Shown here piece by piece: positions 24,410 to 31,419 of a stretch of DNA of 42,164 nt (its first letter is position 1; each line of letters opens with the position of its first letter). A program made the translations under genes and the position numbers. The notes beneath the pieces are model-generated. The model was not told the DNA's origin and did not search any database. It worked only from the letters and a program-made list of their open reading frames with translations. The DNA comes from DATAVB01 sp040414495 (GTDB taxonomy: Bacteria > Actinomycetota > Actinomycetes > Mycobacteriales > QHCD01): NCBI GenBank assembly GCA_040414495.1, contig JBEDUI010000121.1, positions 1-42,164 of the forward strand, written 5' to 3'.

Positions 24410-24480
24410 GACCTTATTCGCGGCGGCCGCGTCCTTATTTTCTGGACGCCGGGACCTTATTCCCTTTGCCGTCCTTATTT
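24410..24480 (-). repeat. Four phased direct repeats of the type RAATAAGGWC
   Basis: On the minus strand the decamer (A/G)AATAAGG(A/T)C occurs at 24471-24480, 24453-24462, 24431-24440 and 24410-24419. The copies alternate between AAATAAGGAC and GAATAAGGTC. Start-to-start distances are 18, 22 and 21 bp, close to two DNA turns. The array lies between the end of the Rho-N-like gene and the small membrane protein, 44 bases before its start codon. It looks like a row of binding sites for one regulator. Confidence 0.6.
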
Positions 24481-24811
24481 ACCGGCCGAGCGCCTGTTCC
24501 AGCTCTCGCTTGGTCATGTTGGACCGCCCTTTGATGTTGCGCCGCTTGGCGTCGTTGTAGAGCTGGTCCTTGGTCGGGCCACCCGGGCCCTGCCGGTTGC
24601 CGGAGCGCTTGCCGCCGCGGTGCTGTGGCGATACGTCTTCCACCGAGGTTTTGCTGGCTTGATCCGATTCACCGCTCTGGGCGCGGTTTTTGTTCACCGT
24701 ACGGGCCGCGATCTCTTGGGCGCGGTCCTCGCTGGCACCCCGGTCCAGCTGCGAGTCTTTGATGTGTTCGTACTGACGCTCGCGCTTGTCGCCCCAAGCC
24801 TGCTGCGGCAT
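24479..24811 (-). CDS. Basic, hydrophilic protein with Rho-N/SAP-like C-terminal motif
   Basis: A 110-residue protein; the ATG at 24811 is preceded by AAGGGTG (a GTG three codons upstream is possible). It is Lys/Arg/Gln/Asp-rich with almost no hydrophobic segments, so largely disordered. The end, TKDQLYNDAKRRNIKGRSNMTKRELEQAL, has the L-x-x-x-A-K-x-x-x-I-x-G-x-S-x-M-x-K-x-E-L pattern of Rho N-terminal/SAP-like nucleic-acid-binding helices. Relatives are often labelled plasmid stabilisation protein, without evidence for that role. Its stop lies within the AATAAGG repeat array. Confidence 0.75.
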   Translation of the reverse strand: MPQQAWGDKRERQYEHIKDSQLDRGASEDRAQEIAARTVNKNRAQSGESDQASKTSVEDVSPQHRGGKRSGNRQGPGGPTKDQLYNDAKRRNIKGRSNMTKRELEQALGR

Positions 24812-24943
24812 GTCAATCACCCTTCGTGCGAGCTGAGCAACGTCACTGGGACTTCTACCCGTTGTGCGCCTCGATTACCCCGGCTTACTCATGGGTAGCC
24901 CGGTTATAACGGGCACAGTGGACAGTCGTGACCAAACCCAAAG

Positions 24944-25756
24944 CTAGCCGCGCCACTGCAGATCGGCTACGACGGCACGGTGGTCTGACGGGTACGTTCC
25001 ATCTAGTGCGTCGCCGGCTAGGCGCACGCCTTCGACGATGAGGTGTTGGTCCTCGCGGCCGGGTCGGAAAAAGATGTGGTCAATTCGCTGGTCGACCATT
25101 TGTGGGCCGGCTTCCAATGGCGCCGAGGGATGACTGGATGGAAGCGTTACGGCCTCAGGCGCTCCACCGCCGGCGATCCAGGCGTCCGTCATGACGTCGC
25201 CCAACGACCGTAATACGGGCGATTGTGCCGAGGCATTCATATCGCCCATGACCAGGACCGGGCAGGGACCATCGAACCGCGGATCGGTGCCGAGGCTGGC
25301 CATAAGCTCACCCTGGGCGATGCGATCGTCGGTGTAGGGCACTCCGTAGTCCAAACACGTGGCCACGATCGACAACGGGCCGGCCGGGTGCTGGACACGC
25401 ACGATCAGCGCGCACGGATCCCAACTGCGGTGGCGGGCTGGCATCGTGATGATGTCGTGGTCGAGAATCGGCCAGCGGGACAGGACCGCGATTCCCAGCC
25501 CCACGCTGTCGTCGTTTGATTCATCGACCGGCGCCGGGGGATATGATGGCGAGGCGAATACCTCATGCATATCGAGCGCTTGTGCCAGCTCACGAGCCTG
25601 GGTTGTGTCCTCGGTGCTCCACACTTCCTGCAGCGCAAGGACATCTGGGCCGAAGCGTTCGAGCGTCGCCAGGATGCCCGGCTGTCGGTCCTGCCAACGC
25701 GGTCCGAATCGCCACCAGATATTCCATGTCATTGCCCGTACCGAGCTGTCGACCAT
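24944..25756 (-). CDS. Endonuclease/exonuclease/phosphatase (EEP) family protein
   Basis: A 270-residue protein; the ATG at 25756 follows GAAGGAGATC and lies 17 bases after the VOC stop (an in-frame ATG at 25783 would overlap the VOC gene). EEP metal and catalytic motifs are all present: MTWNIWW (Asn), VLALQEVW (Glu), VMGDMNASAQS (Asp/Asn), DQRIDHIFF (Asp/His) and YPSDHRAVVADL (Ser-Asp-His). No signal peptide, so cytosolic. The family covers nucleases, lipid phosphatases and sphingomyelinases; the substrate is not determined. It forms a short operon with the VOC gene. Confidence 0.9.
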   Translation of the reverse strand: MVDSSVRAMTWNIWWRFGPRWQDRQPGILATLERFGPDVLALQEVWSTEDTTQARELAQALDMHEVFASPSYPPAPVDESNDDSVGLGIAVLSRWPILDHDIITMPARHRSWDPCALIVRVQHPAGPLSIVATCLDYGVPYTDDRIAQGELMASLGTDPRFDGPCPVLVMGDMNASAQSPVLRSLGDVMTDAWIAGGGAPEAVTLPSSHPSAPLEAGPQMVDQRIDHIFFRPGREDQHLIVEGVRLAGDALDGTYPSDHRAVVADLQWRG

Positions 25757-25773
25757 GTCGCGATCTCCTTCGG

Positions 25774-26157
25774 CTATGACCACGTCGTGGCGTTCTCGAG
25801 GAAATCGTCGGTGTGCGGTGGAATTACGCAGAAAATGAGCCCGCCCGGATCACGCATTTGCCAATAGCGATCAAATCGTTGCACCCGGGTGGCGCCGAGT
25901 TGTTCCAGGCGTTCGGCTTCGGCGTCGACATCATCGGTGGCTATGTCCAGATGAATGCGCGGAGCGGTTGTCTCGCCGACACGTTGTACGTCGATGATCA
26001 CGTCGCCGCCGAAGCTGCCGAACGAGCGATATGGATCGGCTGGATCGTCCGAAGTGGTCGGAGTACGGCCGGTCGCCGCAGCCCAGAACGCAACGCTGGC
26101 GGCGAACGACTGCGGTGGGTGGTCGATGAAGATCCCGTCGATTCGGCTTCGATGCAT
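25774..26157 (-). CDS. VOC-family (glyoxalase-like) protein
   Basis: A 127-residue protein with the two-module VOC layout: GIFIDHPPQSFAASVAFWAAATG at the N terminus, then IHLDIATDDVDAEAERLEQLGAT and MRDPGGLIFCVI. The last segment is the typical R-D-P-x-G-x-x-F-C strand. Family members are metal-dependent lyases, dioxygenases or antibiotic-binding proteins. A GGAGGGCAC site precedes the ATG. It diverges from the CGNR regulator gene starting at 26237, which may control it. Confidence 0.88.
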   Translation of the reverse strand: MHRSRIDGIFIDHPPQSFAASVAFWAAATGRTPTTSDDPADPYRSFGSFGGDVIIDVQRVGETTAPRIHLDIATDDVDAEAERLEQLGATRVQRFDRYWQMRDPGGLIFCVIPPHTDDFLENATTWS

Positions 26158-26236
26158 TGTGCCCTCCTAGTAGGTCTGCGAGGTATGACCTTCCCCGCTT
26201 CCGTTACAGGCTAAACTTGTTTTGGAGGTAACGACA

Positions 26237-26860
26237 ATGGGCGCGGGCGAGCTGGCACTGGTGGGTGGACATGTGGCGATCGATTTCGTCAACACCCTGG
26301 GCGGCACCCTCGAGCGGCCGATCGAGTGCCTGCACGACTACGGAGACCTGCTGGCCTGGGCCCGGCACGCCGACCTAATAGACAATGCGCTGGCCGATCG
26401 ACTATCCCGGCAGAAGCCGAAGGCGGCATTCGACAGGACGCTGGCGCTGCGCGCACACCTCGATACGGTGCTGCGGGCCGGGCTCGCACAACACGACGCG
26501 TCGGCCGATCTGGCCGCGCTGGTCGCGACCTACCGAAACGCGGTGAGCCACGCGCGGCTCGCGCCGGATAATGGGTACGCGTGGACGTGGCCGGCGGAGC
26601 AGGCCACGCCCGACGAGGTCAGCTGGCGACTCGCGGTGCACGCCGTCGATTTGTTGCAACACACACCGCTGGAACAATTACGCCAGTGTGCCGGGTGCCG
26701 ATATCTGTTTCTGGACCACTCCAAGAACAACAGCCGGCGCTGGTGTCGTATGCGTGGGTGCGGCGACAACGCCAAGATGCGTCGTTACCGGGCCCGAAAA
26801 GGCGCTAATACTGACAACCGCGGGCGGCCGACCTCCAAGGAAGGTCGGCCGCCCGGATAA
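26237..26860 (+). CDS. CGNR zinc-finger regulator with ABATE domain
   Basis: A 207-residue protein; the ATG at 26237 follows GGAGGTAACG. The N-terminal ABATE domain begins with LALVGGHVAIDFVNTLGG, a stress-sensor pattern typical of this family. The C-terminal finger is CAGC, then WCRMRGCGDNAKMRRYRAR (about residues 154-188), where C-G-D-N replaces C-G-N-R. It is the second such regulator in the window and diverges from a VOC gene. The 3' end of the gene is itself part of a strong hairpin, so the last residues (RGRPTSKEGRPPG) are coded by the terminator. Confidence 0.88.
   Translation: MGAGELALVGGHVAIDFVNTLGGTLERPIECLHDYGDLLAWARHADLIDNALADRLSRQKPKAAFDRTLALRAHLDTVLRAGLAQHDASADLAALVATYRNAVSHARLAPDNGYAWTWPAEQATPDEVSWRLAVHAVDLLQHTPLEQLRQCAGCRYLFLDHSKNNSRRWCRMRGCGDNAKMRRYRARKGANTDNRGRPTSKEGRPPG
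26821..26855. terminator. Hairpin terminator overlapping the 3' end of the CGNR gene
   Basis: Perfect 14-bp stem: CGGGCGGCCGACCT at 26821-26834 pairs with 26842-26855, with a 7-base loop. It lies inside the coding sequence, three bases before its TAA stop, and 14 bases downstream of the stop of the convergent gene at 26870. It can serve both directions. Confidence 0.8.
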
Positions 26861-26869
26861 CGTTCAGCG

Positions 26870-27187
26870 TTATATTTGCACCAGACGTTCAAAGACGAAT
26901 TCGTACGGCAGGTAGGAGACGTCGTATTCGTGGCCGGGCTGGTGCGCCTGCAGCTGCGAGAGTTGGATCAGCCGCCAGCCGTCGATCAGCGCATCGACGC
27001 CGGTCCGGTACGGGGGCTCATCGCTGTCGCCCATGGTCGGCTTCGACTTTCCGGTTCCGTCGTAGCGCGACCAGCCGATGACATTGGAATCCAGAGCCGA
27101 GGTACCCAGATAAAGGATCAATACCTGCTGGCGAATCTGCGGCTGGACCGGGCTCTGGGCAAAGGCTTCTTCAATGGAAGTGGTCAC
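26870..27187 (-). CDS. Conserved-looking protein of unknown function next to PhyH gene
   Basis: A 105-residue protein starting at a GTG, 35 bases after the PhyH stop on the same strand, so probably co-transcribed. It has an acidic N terminus, a VLILYLGTSALDSNVIGW strand-rich part, and an ending of YDVSYLPYEFVFERLV that looks conserved in type (Tyr/Phe-rich beta strands). No catalytic residues or known domain are recognised. It may be an accessory subunit or unrelated. Confidence 0.62.
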   Translation of the reverse strand: MTTSIEEAFAQSPVQPQIRQQVLILYLGTSALDSNVIGWSRYDGTGKSKPTMGDSDEPPYRTGVDALIDGWRLIQLSQLQAHQPGHEYDVSYLPYEFVFERLVQI

Positions 27188-27222
27188 TATTCATGCTTTC
27201 TTTCTGGTACGGGCAGATGAGG

Positions 27223-28101
27223 TCAGAAATTCCAGCCCGAAGCGCGTTTGCTCGAGCCGAGCCGCGCATCGGTCGCGTCGGGAGCCACGAATTGTGGCCG
27301 CAGCTGCTCGCGGGTCAGGTAGTAATCGAGGTCGAAGAGTTGGTCACCGGTCAGCACGCGCCACAGCTTGGCCCGGTTCACCAATTCCAGCCGGCCTTCA
27401 TTCGCATGCAGCCAGCCAAAGCTGGCGGTCAATTCCTTGATCACACCCGGATCGTCGATGTCGTCGGTGTTCCACAGGCGCAGCTGACGGACCGTCGGGT
27501 TGAACCGGATCTTGAACATGTAGCGCTTATTGTCCGAGTCGTTGCGCCGTCCGCCGTGCCAGATGCCGTGGTGCAGCAGGGCTACCGTGCCAGCGGGGCA
27601 CACGAGCCGGGTCTGGCCGGCCAGATTCTGGTAGCGGCCAATGCCGGTCTGGTTGATCTTGCGCAGGTGGCTGCCGGGGACGCTGAGCGTGCCGCCCTGT
27701 TCGAGAGTGACCGCCCGGGGGTAATACATGAGCTGCACGTCAAATGCGTCGGTGCGGGTATCCAGAATGGCGTCACCGTGCATGTTCTGGGCGTCACCGC
27801 CGTGCGGTGGCCGGATGTGGACGGCGTGGTGGTCGATCCGCGGCCCGGGCCCGACCAGGCTTTGTATCGCGCCGGCGACAGCCGGCAGATCGAGTAGCTC
27901 ACGTACGAACGTGCCCGGCGGAAATGCCTCGTCCAGCGGCGTACCGTACGAATACCCGGGGATTCCGGCGTCGAAGACGTCGATTGCCCGCTCGTTGAGC
28001 TCGGCCGGTACGACGCTTTCGAGCATGACGCTGCCATGGGAGACGAAATGGGCCATCTCCACCGAACTCAAGAGGTGTTTCCGGTCGACCAATGCGGCCA
28101 T
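27223..28101 (-). CDS. Phytanoyl-CoA dioxygenase (PhyH) family protein
   Basis: A 292-residue Fe(II)/2-oxoglutarate dioxygenase from an ATG behind GGAGGGACC. The facial triad is complete: H108-x-D110 in MHGDAILD, and distal H182 in GIWHGGRR, with Arg residues 185 and 193 available for 2-oxoglutarate. The GGTLSVPGSHLRK segment is also typical of PhyH proteins, which hydroxylate or halogenate small molecules. The substrate is unknown. A divergent AraC-family regulator starts at 28232, so the enzyme is probably substrate-induced. Confidence 0.9.
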   Translation of the reverse strand: MAALVDRKHLLSSVEMAHFVSHGSVMLESVVPAELNERAIDVFDAGIPGYSYGTPLDEAFPPGTFVRELLDLPAVAGAIQSLVGPGPRIDHHAVHIRPPHGGDAQNMHGDAILDTRTDAFDVQLMYYPRAVTLEQGGTLSVPGSHLRKINQTGIGRYQNLAGQTRLVCPAGTVALLHHGIWHGGRRNDSDNKRYMFKIRFNPTVRQLRLWNTDDIDDPGVIKELTASFGWLHANEGRLELVNRAKLWRVLTGDQLFDLDYYLTREQLRPQFVAPDATDARLGSSKRASGWNF

Positions 28102-28220
28102 CGTGCTGGTCCCTCCTCGGAGGCTAATCCGGGGAATTCCGTAACCCCGCGATATCTGCTCACCTCACCGTAGGCACGAAGCGACGCCGTTGTCGTGGTG
28201 CAGAATCCGCATCTACTGGT

Positions 28221-28226
28221 TAAAAT
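28221..28226 (+). promoter_or_regulatory. -10 hexamer of a likely leaderless AraC-family gene
   Basis: TAAAAT ends five bases before the ATG at 28232, and there is no Shine-Dalgarno sequence. This fits transcription starting at or near the A of the start codon. Confidence 0.45.
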
Positions 28227-28231
28227 CCAGC

Positions 28232-29023
28232 ATGACCGATCTCGGGGTGCCGGCCGTGAAGCTGGATCTGTCGCAGCCACCGACGGTGCATGGGCAGGGC
28301 CGGGCCATGCACGGCGTACGACAGCTTGTGGACGATTTCCGGCTGCCGAAACTGTGGTCGCTGCACCTTTACAGCTACCACGCCGAGTTGGAAGTCGACG
28401 GACAGACGTTCCAGGTCGCGCCGGGTCTGGTGTCTCTGGTCCCGCCGGCGGCCCGGATCCAGTACCGGTACCGCGGCCCCTCGATGCACCTGTTCGCCCA
28501 CCTGCGCATCACCGGTCGGCGACCGACCGCCGGCAATCTGCGCATGGTGATGGCCCCGGGTCCTGATCTGCCCGCGATCACCGATCTCATGGAATCCGCG
28601 GTGACGTTCGCGGCGACGTGGCCGGAGCGGACCCGGGCCGATATCTGGTCGGTTCTGCTGCGACTGGCGGGCGCGCCACCGGCGCCCAGTCCTGGCCGTA
28701 ATGCCGGCCAGGATCACGTCGCGGCGGCTATGTCCTATGTGGAATTCCGGTTGCCGGAGGCGCTGTCAATACCGCAGATCGCCGCCGCGGTGGGCCTCTC
28801 GCCCGGCCATCTGACCCGGGTATTTGTCGCGGCGACCGGGGAGACGGTTGTTGGCTACGTGCGCCGGCGCCGCATCGACCATGCCCGCCGGCTCCTGACC
28901 AGCAGCACGATGTCGATCAGCGCGATCGCCGCCAGCGTAGGGATTCGCGACCTGCAGGCGTTCAACAAGACGTGCCGGGCGGTGACCGGGCAGTCGCCTC
29001 GGCAATTGCGCGACCGGGGTTAG
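28232..29023 (+). CDS. AraC-family transcriptional regulator
   Basis: A 263-residue protein. The N-terminal cupin-type sensor is about residues 30-110 (LWSLHLYSYHAELEVDG, APGLVSLVPPAARIQY). The C-terminal domain carries two helix-turn-helix units from about 165: SIPQIAAAVGLSPGHLTRVFVAATG and SISAIAASVGIRDLQAFNKTCRAVTG, followed by SPRQLRDR. Start chosen at the ATG at 28232; an earlier in-frame codon at 28190 adds residues that overlap the presumed promoter. It diverges from the PhyH dioxygenase gene and probably activates it. Confidence 0.9.
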   Translation: MTDLGVPAVKLDLSQPPTVHGQGRAMHGVRQLVDDFRLPKLWSLHLYSYHAELEVDGQTFQVAPGLVSLVPPAARIQYRYRGPSMHLFAHLRITGRRPTAGNLRMVMAPGPDLPAITDLMESAVTFAATWPERTRADIWSVLLRLAGAPPAPSPGRNAGQDHVAAAMSYVEFRLPEALSIPQIAAAVGLSPGHLTRVFVAATGETVVGYVRRRRIDHARRLLTSSTMSISAIAASVGIRDLQAFNKTCRAVTGQSPRQLRDRG

Positions 29024-29035
29024 GAAATGACAGCG

Positions 29036-29279
29036 TGGAACGAAGTTCCGTTTCAAGCCGGCCAAGCAGGCGTACTGCGCGTACGACTGGCCCGTGCCGG
29101 TCTTTCCCAACGGTGACTACTTCATCTTCCTGACCAAGGATTTCCGCGACGGCACCTTCGGGCACCCATGGGAGGAAACGCTGTGCGTTATGGGGGAGCG
29201 GATGGTCAATTCGCTCGGGCGATCGTTGCGTAGCTGGTTGCCGATCAAACGCGAAAACGGCGAGCCACCGGCGTCCTGA
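29036..29279 (+). pseudogene. Remnant of a DUF2716-type gene (C-terminal part only)
   Basis: The frame ending at 29279 is open only from the TGA at 29033-29035 onwards. It reads RGTKFRFKPAKQAYCAYDWP, then GDYFIFLTKDFRDGTFGHPWEETLCVMG and a W-L-P-x-x-R-x-N-G end. This looks like the conserved C-terminal half of DUF2716 proteins, which are usually well over 100 residues. No start codon before GTG at 29094 and no N-terminal half are present. It is therefore probably a truncated gene; a short functional protein from 29094 (61 residues) is possible. Confidence 0.55.
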
Positions 29280-29322
29280 ATAGGTCAGCAAATCAGTCGT
29301 GCGCGGACAGCGGCGGTGCGCT

Positions 29323-29328
29323 TACGCT
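29323..29328 (+). promoter_or_regulatory. -10 hexamer of a likely leaderless APH-like gene
   Basis: TACGCT (TANNNT type) ends seven bases before the ATG at 29336, and no ribosome-binding site is seen. The arrangement matches actinobacterial leaderless promoters. Confidence 0.4.
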
Positions 29329-29335
29329 GCCGGGC

Positions 29336-30295
29336 ATGGATGAATTCGCGGCGATAAAGGCGTGGGAGAGTGTTGTCGGCGCCGCTCGATTGGAGCCGAT
29401 GGACAAGGTCAGCCATCCACTGTGGCGGGTTGTCGGCGACGATGGCCGGGAGTGGGTGCTCAAGCATCTACCGGAATTCCCGCCCGGCGTGGGTCCGGTC
29501 GAGGAGTACCGGGTGCTGGCTTACCTGCAGGCAGCCGGGTTGCCGGTGGCCGCGCCGGTGATCACCGACGAGGGCATGATTGCCTGGAACGCCGACAATC
29601 TGCGTACCGATCCGGTCGAGAAACAGCCGACCGGTAAACACGCGTACGTCCTGATTCCCCTGCTCCCAAACGATTCCGAGCTGCGCGAAACCCCGGAGCT
29701 GGCCTACACAATCGGCGCCGGCATCGGTCGGCTCGACCGAGCGCTGGCCGACTGTCCGTGGCAGGTGACGTCATTCACCGATGATCCGGCGCGGCAGGTG
29801 CTGGGGGAGCGGTACGAGCAATTGCCAGCGGAGTTGCGCGCGCTCGCCACGCCGTTGCGCGATCGGCTTTACGCCGCGATCGTCGATCTGCCTACGCAGC
29901 GCACGCACGGCGACTGCAACATCGGCAACGTGCTCGTGCATAACGGTGCGGTCACCGGATTCATCGATTGTGACCATCTGCCGACCGGACCGCGCAACTA
30001 CGATCTGGCCAAATACCTGGCCAGCCGAATCAACACACATGTCGACACAGGTGAGCCGGGCGCGATGGTGGCGGTATTACGGCATTACGTCGCCGGCTTT
30101 CATGGAACCTACCCGCTCAGCGAACGTGAGTTGGCGGCGGTCGTACCAATGATGCTTGCCATTGCGATGGGGAGCGCCGACTGGCACCTGAACGGGTGGG
30201 TGCCGAATCCGGCTGGCTACCAGCGGGATCTGCGTACGCTCGACTGGCTCGTGCGGCGATACGACGAGCTGGCGCGCGCCGCGGCACCCCGCTGA
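29336..30295 (+). CDS. APH-fold phosphotransferase
   Basis: A 319-residue protein with an aminoglycoside-phosphotransferase/choline-kinase fold. The N-lobe carries GREWVLKHLPE (ATP-binding Lys), a long Pro-rich insert follows, then the Brenner motif THGDCNIGNVL (catalytic Asp about 197) and the metal-binding VTGFIDCDHLPTGP (about 209-222). The end W-L-V-R-R-Y-D-E-L is typical. Such enzymes phosphorylate antibiotics, homoserine, choline or sugars (maltokinase-like). The length and missing resistance context make a metabolic kinase as likely as an antibiotic kinase. Confidence 0.88.
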   Translation: MDEFAAIKAWESVVGAARLEPMDKVSHPLWRVVGDDGREWVLKHLPEFPPGVGPVEEYRVLAYLQAAGLPVAAPVITDEGMIAWNADNLRTDPVEKQPTGKHAYVLIPLLPNDSELRETPELAYTIGAGIGRLDRALADCPWQVTSFTDDPARQVLGERYEQLPAELRALATPLRDRLYAAIVDLPTQRTHGDCNIGNVLVHNGAVTGFIDCDHLPTGPRNYDLAKYLASRINTHVDTGEPGAMVAVLRHYVAGFHGTYPLSERELAAVVPMMLAIAMGSADWHLNGWVPNPAGYQRDLRTLDWLVRRYDELARAAAPR

Positions 30296-30579
30296 CGGCG
30301 CCCGGAACCCGACGGGGGCGACGACGCGGGCGGTTCGTGCAAGGCGTTGTGGGCGCGTGGAACAAGGTCATGAACCTCGACTGGTACGAGACCTGGTCGC
30401 TCCCGGTGCCCGTAGTTCCGCCGGCGAGCCCTGACCGCGTTGGCCGGGGCCCCGAGTCCCGTCGCCGGGGAATCCCACTAGGGCATTGCACTGATTCGAT
30501 CCCCGCCGGGTCGCACCACAGTGGAGATAGGCACCGATCGCAATCCCTGCGCTCGGGTCGGACCCGAAAGGCGTAAGAA

Positions 30580-31314
30580 ATGAAGATCGCAGTCATCGGC
30601 GGCACGGGACTCGTCGGGTCGCAGGTCGTCAAGATGCTGAACGAGGAGGGGCACGAAGCGCTGCCGCACTCGCTCTCCACGGGCGTGGACCTGCTCAGCG
30701 GAGCCGGCCTGGCGACAGCACTCGCCGGTGCCGATGTGGTCGTGAACCTAACCAACTCGCCCACCTTCGACGAGGCCGCGCCCGCGTTCTTCCAGACGAG
30801 CATGGACAACCTGCTCGCGGCCGCCGGGGTCGGGCATGCGGTGATCCTTTCGATCGTCGGGGCCGACAAGGTTCCGGACTACGTGTACTACCGCGCCAAG
30901 GTGCTCCAGGAGGCCTTGCTCAAGGCGGGGCCGGTGCCTTACTCGATCGTGCGGTCCACCCAGTTCGACGAGCTCATCAACGCGGTCATCTCCCAGGCCT
31001 CGCAGGAGAACACGGTGCGGCTGACCGCGACGAAGGTCCAGCCGATCGCCTCGGCCGACATCGCGCAGGTCGTCGCCGAGGTGGCGGTGGGTGCTCCGCT
31101 GAACGCGATCCGGAACGTCGCCGGGCCCGAGGTTTTTACGCTCGACGAACTCGGCCGGATCACGCTGGAGGCCAAGGGGGACAAGCGGACCGTGGTCACG
31201 GATGACTCGGCGGGCATGTTCGCCGCTATGCAGGGCGACGTGCTTATCCCGAGTAGCGGGGACGGCGCCGTGATCGCGAAGATCACCTATCGGGACTGGC
31301 TGGCTTCACGGTAG
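30580..31314 (+). CDS. NmrA/atypical-SDR NAD(P)-binding protein
   Basis: A 244-residue protein with AAAGGCG before its ATG. The N-terminal IAVIGGTGLVGSQVV is the G-x-x-G-x-x-G dinucleotide motif of NAD(P)H-binding NmrA-like proteins. VVNLTNSP, VILSIVGADKVP and a YYRAKVLQEA segment (Tyr/Lys, about 107-111) follow. It probably reduces a small carbonyl substrate or acts as a redox sensor. Third codon positions look richer in G and C than in the genes around it, a possible sign of separate origin. The 284 bases before it hold no gene that can be supported. Confidence 0.87.
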   Translation: MKIAVIGGTGLVGSQVVKMLNEEGHEALPHSLSTGVDLLSGAGLATALAGADVVVNLTNSPTFDEAAPAFFQTSMDNLLAAAGVGHAVILSIVGADKVPDYVYYRAKVLQEALLKAGPVPYSIVRSTQFDELINAVISQASQENTVRLTATKVQPIASADIAQVVAEVAVGAPLNAIRNVAGPEVFTLDELGRITLEAKGDKRTVVTDDSAGMFAAMQGDVLIPSSGDGAVIAKITYRDWLASR

Positions 31315-31370
31315 GCGAGGCGACCGGAGTCTCCGCACAACGGATCGGACGCGCGCTTGACGCTGGTGCG

Positions 31371-31391
31371 GCTTGGGTTGCAGCGCCAAGC
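31371..31391. terminator. Possible hairpin between convergent NmrA-like and LCP genes
   Basis: GCTTGG (31371-31376) pairs with CCAAGC (31386-31391) over a 9-base loop, in the 105-base convergent gap. The stem is short and no T tract follows. Confidence 0.3.
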
Positions 31392-31419
31392 TCGCGCGCT
31401 ATTCGGGGGTCCGGCTCAA

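Noticed and set aside
24479..24811. Plasmid stabilisation/addiction function for the Rho-N-like gene
   Set aside because: That label is common for relatives, but nothing in the sequence or neighbourhood indicates a toxin-antitoxin or plasmid context.
24898..24914. Hairpin GCCCG/CGGGC downstream of the EEP gene
   Set aside because: Only 5 bp of stem and no supporting T tract; too weak to call a terminator.
30196..30576. Plus-strand frame overlapping the APH gene end and the gap before the NmrA-like gene
   Set aside because: The WNKVMNLDWYETW part looks protein-like, but the rest is Arg/Gly/Ser noise and no start or family can be supported; could be a decayed gene.
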